Shown here: positions 44,932 to 54,702 of the stretch, piece by piece
Layout of the letters: each line of letters opens with the position of its first letter
Numbering within the stretch: position 1 is the first letter of the stretch
Assembly (NCBI GenBank): GCA_023634235.1
Contig: JAMKCF010000007.1
Location: 21,768,592-21,832,591 of the forward strand
DNA: 64,000 bases
Direction: 5' to 3'
Source of the DNA: Pisaster brevispinus
Taxonomy: Eukaryota > Echinodermata > Asteroidea > Forcipulatida > Asteriidae
The notes under the pieces: model-generated
The model's input: only the letters and a program-made list of their open reading frames with translations
What the model was told of the DNA's origin: nothing
Databases searched by the model: none
Translations under genes and position numbers: made by a program

Positions 44932-47900
44932 TCAACTTTGTGTCTCCTCAATTTCATCAAGGTCTGTCTCTGATCTACACACGTCATTCTTAATAGCATG
45001 GATGGCATAGTTACATGCCTTTGTTGTCCCCCATGACCAGCGCATTGTGAATGGATTCAATATCATCCCATGTACTAATCTCATGTTACAGTCATCTGTC
45101 GATAAAACAAAACATTATAATTAAGTATGATAGGAATGTGTAGAAATCTCTGACCAAACAAGAACTGTTTTATATTGTTTTCACTTAAATGTGACCATCT
45201 AATGTGGAAGAATTTTCACAGGTTAATTGTGTGGTGTGTTAATTGAATAGAATTTACTCTTCCAAATATCAGTGATATAGTTTCCCAGTAACCCTTAATA
45301 CACAAGCACCACAGACTGCCACAAATTACCATATCATCCAGGCTAGAATAGCATTGGGTGCATGGGCTTCTTCGGTATACGAGCACCACAGACTGTACCA
45401 AACCTTCCAGGCTAGCATTGGGCGCCAGGCCTGGAATTACACTGAGGCCACAGAGGCCATGGCTTCTGTTGCCCCTGGTCTTGGCCTTGGTGCCCATTTC
45501 CCATACACTTTTAAGAATTTGCAAAAAGAAAATGGCCTTGCCCTTTCAAAGATGAAATTCCAGGCCTGGAGTGCATGGGTTTCTCCTGTTTGTACAGCTG
45601 GTATTATAGGAAACCCCATGGCTTGTGTACTGTGGACATAGCCACCACAGGCCACCACAGGTCACCACAGGTCTCCACAGTCTCCTGTGGTATTTTGTAG
45701 CAAGGAGAGTACACCAATAGTATTTGGGTTTATGAAGAATACTCACTTGCTTCAAGAAACCTCTGCAAATCATCTGGAGGAATAAACTTAGTCCAGTCGT
45801 GAGTGCCATGTGGTACAACCCTCGCTATGTCCTCAGCCCCAACTACTGCTAGAGCATAGGACAGCCACGTCTTGTTAATAGTGGTGAAGAATATGGAACC
45901 TCCAGGCTGTCAAATAAAAACAAGTACATGAGTTGGTCTTTTAAGCGTTTGATGCATTATACACATCATGACATGTGCAGAGCCGTGTGGTCTTATTACA
46001 GTCGTTCACAACCCTCCCACACTTGTTCCAAACTGTCACATATCTCTTACCTCACACCCAGTGACTGTGTAATAAACTAACCTTAGTTAACTGTGAACAC
46101 GTCGATACCAATCCTTCTACATCACTAACATGTTCAAGCACCTCAGATGCAACAACTGCATCAAAGGCACCTCTCTCTGTCTTTAATAGTTCCTCTGCTG
46201 TTATACACATATACCTCAGTCCTCTCTGTAGCAGAGGATCATGAGAAGCATGTTGTTGAGCAACTTCAATGTTCTCTAATGCAGCATCAATACCAGTCAC
46301 TCTTGCTCCTAGCCTGGCCAACGGCTGCAAATATTAGTCAATAGAGTTTTGAATAGTTACATCTTGATTATAAAGTCATTCAATAGAATCATCATTGGGA
46401 GACTTTTGAGGGTACAAGATGGCAGGTAAATCTATTGTCCTCAGAGCTACGTACACAATGGACATTTAGCTGGTATGTCTGCTGCCACCTAGCGTTCCAC
46501 AGTCTGTCATTGAGGCTCAAGCGTCAAACCTTATAGTCTGGTCTGGGCCACTTCACAGAGCTTTCCCACTGTATGACCATTACGTATGTGCCATGTTTTC
46601 TCCCTGTATATTCAGTGCACTTCTGTAGTTTTTAATAATAATAATAATATATTGTATTTGTATAGCGCCTACTGCAGGCCAGCCTCTAAGCGCTTAACAT
46701 TCATGTTTCCTGCAAGGTATGTGGGGCTTCGTTTGAAGTATGAGACCTACTCCTTTACATAGCACCATGTAATTGTTTACAAGGTGCTGTGGCGCAATAT
46801 GCAGCCGATCAAACCAGGAACACCGGGGCGGACCCCTTCTCTTTTCGATAAGTGCACTGGGTTCTTTTTCGTGCGTTACACAACACACGGGACCAACGGC
46901 TTTACGTCCCATCCGAAGGACGAAGCAATCATGGTTAAGTGTCTTGCTTAAGGACACAAGTGTCACGACCGGGGCTCGAACCCACACTCTGCTGATCAGA
47001 AACACCAGAGCTTGAGTCCAGTGATCTTATCCACTCGGCCACGACACGCCAATATGTAAGCTGGGATCCATGGGAGATCAATGAGCTTTTTTCTCACTGA
47101 ATGGATTACCCAGGGTAAACAAAACAAAAAATAAATAAATAAATAAATATCATCCACTGCTGTTTGGAATGATAGATAAACTATGCCAGCCTGCAATGTG
47201 TTATCATGTGGTGAATACATCCCCACAGTACACAGTCAACCCTTCTACTGTCTGACCATCTAATATCATTCACTGTGGCTTGGAATGATAGATGCACTGT
47301 GCCAGCCTGCAATATGCTTTTATTACATACAACTACATACAACCCATACAATTGAATGGGGGGGGGGAGAGTAGGAGTGCGGGTGGGGGGAGGGGGGAGG
47401 AAGTTTGCCAAATATTACTCAACAAAAGTCACCTCTGAAAGAATTCCTCCTCCACATCCAACATCCAAAATGACTGAGTCAGTGAGTGGTCGTGACCTGG
47501 CTAGAGTTTGACCTGACCCTTGACCCTTTCTGACCAGACCATCTCTAATCAGTGGGATACGTAGATCATTAAGGCTGTGCAATGCCTGGAATGCACCATT
47601 CTCATCCCACCACGATTCAGACAGCATTCTGAACTTCACTATCTCCTCCTCATCCACTGTTGTGTGAAGGGATCGCTGCTTCCCAAGGGAGGTATGAGAT
47701 GCTTGATAAAACCTTTTCAAAAAGTCAAATCAAATGTCAACAAGAAATAAAGGAGAAAATCAAGTACAGCTGTAAAATTTGTGAATGAAATTGCAAGGTG
47801 ATATTGATAGATAAAGAAGACAAGTAGATTAAGACCGCAGATGTACAGCGCCCCAGTTACTGAGTCTAGCTCTAGGCCAAGTATAGGCCATAGCTTAGAA

Positions 47901-48910
47901 AACTGGAGTGACTGTACAGACAGTGTACTCCTCTTTGTTGAGTTTTTGAGATGTTGACTTTGTCAAAATTTCAACGAGGAATTTGGACTTTGTCTTCGAC
48001 GGTCATAAATAGCCTGGAGTAAAATTCAAGCAAGAATATTTCAAACTAAATTTTTCACAATTACCATCAAATGTGCTACTGCTATTCTGTGAAAAGTTAC
48101 ATTTCACTCTTTTCTGATTTCTTCTTACCAATGGCAATGGTATGCATCAGCTTCTTTTTTGCCTTTAAAATAAGAAATAATGTGAGGGAATTGACGTCTT
48201 CCTCAACTTTCCTGGTTAACTATACAACTGTTTGGGTGAGAGTGTGCCGGAGCAGAGAGCGAGTGTAGACATCAACAAACAATATAAATGATTGTACAAG
48301 AAAAAGAAGCAAACGCTTAGGCCAAACTTAACGATGGCAAGTAGAAGTACACATGTACAACAAATCTAGCTTGTACGTAGATGTGAGAGGCAAGTCTCTG
48401 GTGTATGGAGGGAGCAAGTCGGACTTCTCAAGAATGAGAGTCCGAATAAGAACACTTTGAAAGGAGAATTTGAGTGAGGGATCTTATATAGGGTTTCTGG
48501 AGGTAAGGTAGGTCTAGATTTAGCAATGATGTCACAGAGAAAATACATAAGATCAGTGACATAATTAATTTCCTAGGTTTGGATGAGGTAAATTATAGTC
48601 AGCAGCAGAGTCCAGAGACAGAGTAATGGTCAATGTACTGGGGGACCTTTAGGTCATAGCCTGGGAATGCCCGCTATCGTCTCAATGTGGAGACGATAGC
48701 GGAACGACGTATAGTTCTAGGATGGGTAGTGGGAATGGTGAATTTAGTGCCAGGAAGTGAGCCTTACAATTTTACATTAATCTATTCTTACCTTGAAATC
48801 ATCATAACGTTAGTTGAATGATGCCTTCTTGGTCCCCTACCCACTATACGAAAACATGTCTGATTTCCACGAGTCACAGAGATACAGTGTTTACAAACAC
48901 GTTTTAGCAT
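44932..48910 (-). CDS. COQ3: Ubiquinone biosynthesis O-methyltransferase, mitochondrial
   Basis: A complete gene on the minus strand. Exons are 48910-48792, 47712-47433, 46324-46082, 45906-45747 and 45095-44932, with phases 2, 0, 0 and 1, giving 321 residues. Residues 1-39 (MLKRVCKHCISVTRGNQTCF and on) have no acidic residue and many basic ones, a mitochondrial presequence. EEIVKF and WWDENGAFQALHSLN match the UbiG/COQ3 start. VILDVGCGGGILSE (120-133) is the SAM-binding motif I and GID (144-146) supplies the ribose-binding acid; ASEVLEHV is motif II. Exon 4 has FTTINKT and VPHGTHDWTKFI; exon 5 has LVHGMILNPFT. The enzyme performs both O-methylations in ubiquinone synthesis on the matrix side of the inner membrane (family knowledge). 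It is somewhat shorter than human COQ3 (369), mainly at the N-terminus. Intron 2 contains a SINE and a tandem repeat. Confidence 0.97.
45420..45585. repeat. Dispersed repeat (GGCCATG...TGCCC family), copy 3
   Basis: Contains CAGGCCTGGAATTACACTGA, GGCCATGGCTTCTGTTGCCC and ATGGCCTTGCCCTTTCAAAG, the same blocks in the same order as the copies near 8020 and 9930. It lies in COQ3 intron 4. Confidence 0.65.
46631..47051 (-). mobile_element. tRNA-derived SINE, full-length-like (COQ3 intron 2)
   Basis: On the minus strand it starts with a leucine/serine-type tRNA head (GTGGCCGAGTGGATAAGATC, then ACTCAAG in the anticodon arm, then B box GGGTTCGAGCCC). It runs about 420 bp and ends in a tail containing AGCGCTTAGAGG, AGGCGCTATACAAATACAAT and a (TTA)n run. 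This head-body-microsatellite layout is typical of deuterostome SINEs; whether the body holds a Deu domain was not tested. Confidence 0.75.
47147..47295. repeat. Copies of the 108-116 bp repeat unit, COQ3 intron 2
   Basis: AATATCATCCACTGCTGTTT and, further on, TACTGTCTGACCATCTAATA with CACAGTACACAGTCAACCC match the tandem units at 25335-25600. Confidence 0.75.
47843..47945. mobile_element. MITE of the CCCAGTAACTGGGGCGCTGTAC family, diverged (COQ3 intron 1)
   Basis: GTACAGCGCCCCAGTTACTG followed by AGTCTAG is the terminal repeat seen at 22882-22995 and 36429. AGTGTACTCCTCTTTG at the other side faces it. Confidence 0.5.
48665..48720. repeat. Hairpin CGCTATCGTCTC / GAGACGATAGCG (COQ3 intron 1)
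   Basis: CGCTATCGTCTCAATGTGGA is followed directly by GAGACGATAGCGGAACGACG. It is the same foldback family as 38881-38936. Confidence 0.65.
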
Positions 48911-50024
48911 CTTGAAATACGACCAAAGAAATGGGTCAATTTATGCAAAAACTGTATAAAAAAAAGGGAAGAATTTGCCAAGAAACCGCAGAACTTAGGT
49001 ACAACTTGCTTATGTCCAGTCGGTAGTCGTTACCAGACGGTCTTCTTTGTTAACACGTAACTGCTTTTAGTCTGGTGCGGATTAATCGTCTCTGTAGCTT
49101 TGTATAGAGCCCTCTAGAGGGCGAAAATAGTTATTCAAGTTGAAAATAATGTCGTCTGCTACAGAACAGAAAATGTAAAATATTTAATAAAGTGTAGTTT
49201 CTGTAAACTTATATTTAGTGTATGTTTTTTCTTCCAGACGTTGGAAAGATAAACACTTCAAGTCATACTAATAAAGAAATTGACTAAAGGTAAGGAGGCG
49301 TTTTTATTAAAAAATACTTGACTTCAAATTACTTCTTCATGATTCTTTTATTTTGCTTTCTCAACAAAAGTTACAACAACAAAATAGGTGCATTTTAATA
49401 TTTTCATCACCAGCAACATCAACAACAACAACAAAATAATGAATATTGAGGTTCAAAACATCCATGAATGAAGCTTGTTTGTTGACTCTACTAATTTATT
49501 TTTAGTGCACTTATTTGAAACCACAACATGCTGATTTTTAATCATGATAACAAAACAAGTGTTGATTTTATCAATGATTGTGCACATTAAGCAGCAGTTA
49601 ATTGGATGTCATCAATTTAGTGATAAAAAACAAATACTGTTTGTCCCGTTTGGGGTCTTGCAAAAGAAGCAGTTGCACAATCTAAATAAATGTTCAAATA
49701 CTGTTCAAAGCAGGGGTTTTTTGAAATAGGCCTAAATTGCTGTATGTTGAAGATCTTCTTTTTAGTCTCATTGTTCTGTAGCTTTTTTAGGTCATGTATG
49801 GGTCACAACTCAATCAGGTTTAGCTCACAATTCAATAAGGTTGGGCAGAAAGGGGCTTCCATCAATTATTTAGACGTCTATGCAATTTAATGACATTGAC
49901 TCTAATTTCCTTAATTTGTTTGTCTTGTACATGTAAATTACAACTGACTTGATGTATGTTTAGATGCAATCTGCTGATTTTAATGTCTTTTTCACAATAA
50001 GATTTAAAAACCATTCATGTACAA
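48911..50024. other. COQ3 upstream region and flank of IFI27-like copy B
   Basis: The COQ3 promoter should lie in the first few hundred bases; no TATA box or other element is clear. From about 49250 the sequence resembles 53620-54060 (GCTGTATGTTG, AGATCTTCTTTTTAGT, then the ATGGG(T/C) phrase), marking a duplicated block. No other gene is seen. Confidence 0.45.
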
Positions 50025-50056
50025 TTTAATTACTATCATCATCATCCCTATCCCAA

Positions 50057-51332
50057 TCATACCCCATCCATCCCCTCCCCATCACTATCATCATCAGTAT
50101 CCAGTGTTGGAGGTGTGTTGAGCCAGGTCTCTGTCTCTGTCTCTGTCTCTGTCTTGTTCTTGGGGCCCGCACGACCTAAAATAAAAGAATAAAATATGGA
50201 TCTGTGAGAGGAATGACAGAGACATAGTAAAAATCACAACTAAATGAATAAATTGATGTTTGATTAGGATTCTACCGAGGCAATGGAGGTTAAAGTAGCA
50301 ATTAAATGTTTTTAAATCATATTTACATGTGGACTTCATAGAGAAGTTTGCCATTTGTAATGATAATGAAATATGAACCGAGGACTGTTTTTCTGCATCT
50401 TGCCTTTGTTTCTTTGGTATTTTACAAAATGATTGTTTTACATGGCAGTCTTCAATTGATTTGATCATTATTAATGCCAAGGTAAGGTTGAACCCATCCA
50501 GGAGTTTTCATCTATTCCAAATCATTACTGTCTTGATATGAGGTTATGAGGTACAATCTTGTCTGGTTTTACTCCCGTGGTGTCTGAAAGGAATGGTCAA
50601 ACTTTGGTAATGGCTCCCATAAACTGTGTTATTTCTATCGGAAAGCCTCCTTGTTGTAAAGATGGTAATAGTAGTCAGCATCCTGCAAATCATTTCATCT
50701 GAAATTCCCCTGTTGATTAGAAACGAATAGAAGTATGATGAAACAAATCCAGTCTCCAAAGGTGAGTTTTGGAGATTCAAATTTCGGTGGTGCCCGTTTC
50801 TGAATGCCACGGCCAGAGATGTGGTTGGTACCCGTTACATCACTTCAAGAAGAGTTTTGACATTCTTGATGAAGTTAGTGCAACAGTCTTTCGCTGTTTT
50901 CTAAATAAGTAGACATTGTATTCAGCTGACACTTCCAATGGCGTCTTTTATTGTATCTTTCTTGATCAACTGGCCCTATAAATCAGCATTACATTGACAA
51001 AATCCAATCTATGACCCTACCTCTGAAGTAATTCTGAAATGCACCTGCTACACCAGAAGCAGCAGCCCCTACTCCAGCACCAGCACCACCAACTGCAGCA
51101 ACACCTGCAGTTCCTAGTCCCGCAGCTCCTACCGACTGCAAAACAGCCACTGTACTTCCAGCTGCAACCGCACCACCATTTGCAACTGCTGCAGCTGACA
51201 TCATGCTTGCTGCGTAGGATCCTGCTGCTATTCCACCTGCTGTAAATCCTACACCTGCGAGTACCACTGGAGCTGCAGCCACAGCACATGCTCCGCCAAT
51301 TAATCCTGCTACAATATGTCGTGTAGTGTAGC
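50057..51332 (-). CDS. IFI27-like: IFI27/ISG12-like protein, copy B, with acidic tail (5' partial)
   Basis: Two exons on the minus strand. 51332-51021 starts after acceptor GATATTTTAG in phase 1 (GYTTRHIVAGLIGGACAVAA) and encodes the Gly/Ala-rich IFI6/IFI27 domain (VGFTAGGIAAGSYAASMMSA, VGAAGLGTAGVAAVGG). It ends NYFRG at donor GTAGGG. 50175-50057 (acceptor TTATTTTAG) continues the frame with RAGPKNKTETETETETWLN, then TPPTLDTDDDSDGEGMDGV and stop. The TE repeat comes from a CAGAGA microsatellite at about 50131-50158. The acidic tail is absent from copies A and C. The first exon enters in phase 1 as in A and C, but I found no linker exon of its own; it may share the upstream exons of copy C. 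ATTAAA at 50025-50030 could be its polyadenylation signal. Function is inferred only from the family (membrane, innate immunity or apoptosis in vertebrates). Confidence 0.85.
50131..50158. repeat. (CAGAGA)n microsatellite inside a coding exon
   Basis: TCTCTG repeated four times plus a partial unit. On the minus strand it is read as alternating Thr and Glu in the tail of IFI27-like copy B, so length changes by six bases would alter the protein by whole TE units. Confidence 0.85.
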
Positions 51333-51892
51333 CTAAAATATCAAAATTGTATAGCCATGTAGAATTATAGGCTTGCATAAAGATAGACTATGTAACCTGT
51401 GACATCATATGTTTAAAAAGAGCCACAGAGCCTGGACTTCCTGCAGGCACAATAAGTACACAGCTCAGTTGAAGAAAACAATCAATCGGATGTTTGTTTA
51501 TTTAATGGAAAGTGCACTGTTTGTTTTTTGTCAACTTTCGATATGAAGAAAGGGGACACATCTCAAAAATTGTTCAGCTGTTACTTTTACAATTCTTGCA
51601 TTTATGTTGAAATTATGAGATAAAATTTTAAAAATTTCACATTATGACCAGTGTGGTACTACAATGTATCTTGCCTTCTAGAAAGGCCCTGGAATGTACA
51701 AGGTCACTCTTTGTGTAGACAAAGGTTAAATGTTTTATAGAAAAAAATTGTTAACTTATTGTTAGTGGAAATGAAAACCTAATCGAACAGGTTTAGAAAC
51801 TCAAAGTACCTGGTTTAAACCATATATTAGTTTAACTAGCCAATTTGAACTAAAAAAAATAGGCTAGTTTATCAGGTTGAATGACAAAATTA
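51333..51892. other. Short spacer upstream of IFI27-like copy B exon
   Basis: In copies A and C a linker exon lies about 700 bases upstream of the membrane exon. At the matching place here only AT-rich sequence and then the foldback element are present. No acceptor followed by a VSF-type start was found. Confidence 0.4.
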
Positions 51893-53589
51893 TGGTGGCC
51901 CTGAAGGGACATCAAACATATATATTTACGTGAATATTTACGTAAATATTCACGTTTTTTGCCCCGATTCGCAAATATTCACGTAAAAATTTGAGGCTGA
52001 GGGCCATATCGTGAATATTTACGTAAATATTGACGATTTGTGCCCCAAATCACAAATATTTACGTAAATATTTACGTTAATATTTGCGAATCGGGGCAAA
52101 AAACGTGAATATTCACATAAACATTTACGTGAATATTCACGATTTGTCCCTCGATCTCAAATATTTACGTAAATATTCACGTGAATATTTGCGATTTGGG
52201 CCCCAATCGCAAACCCAGTCACCCGTGAATATTTTGTTTCTTTCCAGCTAGCCGCATATTGGGCCGAAATTTCTATCTGCGGATTCCGTGGCCGGCCAAC
52301 CGCGTATTCAGGACAATTAGAATCCATGCAGTTCAAGGCGGTACCAATTCTGTTTCCCCTTCTTTCTCGTTTGAGCGATTTAAAAAAAACTCTTTCTATA
52401 AAATCACTGAACATACTCAAAGGTAGAATAACATTATTTGGCTGACCATTTGGTGAGTATTTAGCCGATCATCCAGACCATAAAAGACAACTGTTGAAAA
52501 ATATGTGCATTCTCCCGAAAGTAAATGTATACCCTTATGTTGCAAGAAATTTGTATTCCATAGTCTGATGAACCATATCACTTGCCACACACTTGATTTT
52601 GAAGGTGGCTCTTCTAATCACTAATTATTACCTAATTAGCCACAAGAACACAAGGCATTTTCTGTCAAATAATCAAACGGTTAAGGTAAAATAGTGACAA
52701 AAACTGACCATAGCATTCACGCCAATGTAAGTACCCTTTACCTAGCATAAAAGTAAAATTGTATTCTATAATCTGACAGACCATACCGCTGGTTACACTT
52801 AATTTGGGAGTTGGCTAATTTGGATCACCAATAGCGGTTTAGGCATGAAATTGACCAAAACATTCGATAACGTATGATAGAACATTGCGTGTGTTTTATT
52901 AGCAGTTAATTATTTATTACTTAATGATCCGAGTTCACCGACTCCGAAATTATGTGTGCCCATCAGTGGTATGGTCTATCAGTATGGAATAAAAAAAAAA
53001 TCTTCTTTTAAACAATGTGAAGGGTACATGTACTTAATTTCGGGTAAGCGCAGTTTTTTCAACAGTTGTGTACAATGGTCTGGATGATGAGGTCTTAATT
53101 GTGGTGTTTAATTACTCACTAATTGATCAGCCGAATAATCTAATTCTACCTTCAAGTATGCTTAGTAAACACATTATACCGACACAGAAAGCTTCTTTTT
53201 TTTAATCGTTCAAATAATTAGAAAGAAGGGGATACAGATATATTACCTCCTTGAAGTGCATGGATTATAATTGTCCTGAATACGCGGCTGGAAATTTCGG
53301 CCCAGTGCGCGGCTAGCTGGAAGAAACCAAATATTCACGGATGACTGGGTTTGCGACTTGGGCACAAATCGTGAATATTTACGTAAATATTTACGTAAAT
53401 ATTTGCGAATGGGGGTACAAATCGCAAATATTTACGTAAATATTTACGTAAATATTCACGATTTTGGCCTCAATCGCAAATTTTTATGAGAATATATACG
53501 TGAATATTTGCGAATTGGGGCAAAAGCCGTAAATATTTACATAAATATTCACGTAAATATATATGTTTGATGTCCCTTCAGGGCCACCA
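51893..53589. mobile_element. 1.7 kb foldback transposon with ACGTAAATATT lattice arms
   Basis: The ends are inverted copies starting TGGTGGCCCTGAAGGGACAT at 51893 and ending with its complement at 53589. TA flanks both ends (51891-51892 and 53590-53591). Next to each end lie about 250-300 bp made almost wholly of the palindromic phrase TTTACGTAAATATT and TATTCACG variants. Further in, AGCTAGCCGC, TATTCAGGACAATTA, GAGTATTTAGCCGATC and CCAGACCAT at the left pair with diverged inverted copies at the right, so most of the 1.7 kb forms one imperfect palindrome. No transposase frame was found. Confidence 0.88.
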
Positions 53590-53619
53590 TACTTAAAACA
53601 AAAAAAGTAGGAATATAAT

Positions 53620-54646
53620 AAATTGTGATTTATTCAACGACAACAACAAAATGAGTTTTTAGGCACTGCATGGTAGATTATAAATGTGTATTCAACAAAA
53701 GCAGCAAAAACAAAGCTATTGAATTCTGGATTAAATTATCCATAACTGCTTAAAAAGTGGTTAAGCTTGTTTGTTAACTAAAGAGTTAAGACAAATTTAA
53801 TCACTTTTATTATTATTGCCAACGTGGCATTCCTTACATTTATGACTTGCTATAGCTAACATAACTTTTACTTACTTGTAAAGCACTTTTTGTTCGGACC
53901 TTGCAAAAATGAAGCAATAATTTGCAATATTTAACATAACAACTTAACCAATTATGTAATTGTTTATCAAGCAGGTCAGTTTTAAAATATACTTTTTACT
54001 GTATGTTGGGGATCTCCTTTTTTAGTTTAATTGTTCCACATTTCTTTTTCATATGGGCAGGGAGAAATGGACCAAAAGGTGATTGCTTTGTTTGTATAGC
54101 TCACAGTATGGAGTAACACTTATAAAGCTCATTACACAAGAGGTCACTGAACAACATGACAAAATAACACACACACAAAAGTCAATAAGCCAGCGAAGGA
54201 CAAACAAAACTACGTACAATTAAAAGGGTAAAGTTGAGGATCAAAACATAGATGCAAGGAGTATAACAAGTGCAGAATCGGAACCCTGCCCTTCTAACTG
54301 AGAATGAGAAAGTATTAAATGACATTGTGGTTGTTATGTTTTCTACTTTTGATGAATTGTTAAAGGAATCTACATTAATGATAAATAATGATTGGGTAAA
54401 TTTTGTATACAACAATTTCAATCAATTATTCAGAATATACAACGAAACCAGCAATTTCATGTTTTGAAAACATAGTTTCATGTGGACTTCTCGGAAAAGG
54501 TTTGTTCATTGTTATAAGTCAACGCAAACATATACCTCAACAGTACACTACAGTCAGTTAACATTTAATTCATGGGGGAAAAAGAAATGAGTTGTTGTAA
54601 ATTGCTTCAACAATAAAAAAAAATGCCTTGTGTTTTTAAATCTATT
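53620..54646. repeat. Duplicated block, 3' flank of copy C (partner: 49250-50600)
   Basis: CTGTATGTTGGGGATCTCC near 54000 and CATGTGGACTTCTCGG near 54479 match CTGTATGTTGAAGATCTTC near 49740 and CATGTGGACTTCATAG near 50331, in the same order relative to the membrane exons of C and B. This shows the IFI27-like exon and its downstream flank were duplicated together. No coding exon is recognisable here. Confidence 0.65.
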
Positions 54647-54652
54647 TTTATT
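54647..54652 (-). promoter_or_regulatory. Polyadenylation signal for IFI27-like copy C
   Basis: AATAAA on the minus strand, about 50 bases after the stop of copy C. Confidence 0.6.
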
Positions 54653-54702
54653 TAATTTCAGTCATACAAGTCTTAAGACTATGAAGTAGAATCTTTTCTG
54701 TA

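Noticed and set aside
51017..51289. Cys/Ser/Arg-rich minus-strand frame and Gln/His/Leu-rich plus-strand frame over IFI27-like copy B
   Set aside because: Both are shadows of the Gly/Ala-rich membrane exon in other frames; similar shadows occur at 33705-34321 and 54710-55036.
53973..53995. CAGGTCAGTTTTAAA, resembling the start of the IFI27-like linker exons
   Set aside because: It is on the plus strand whereas the genes are on the minus strand, and the frame does not continue as a linker.
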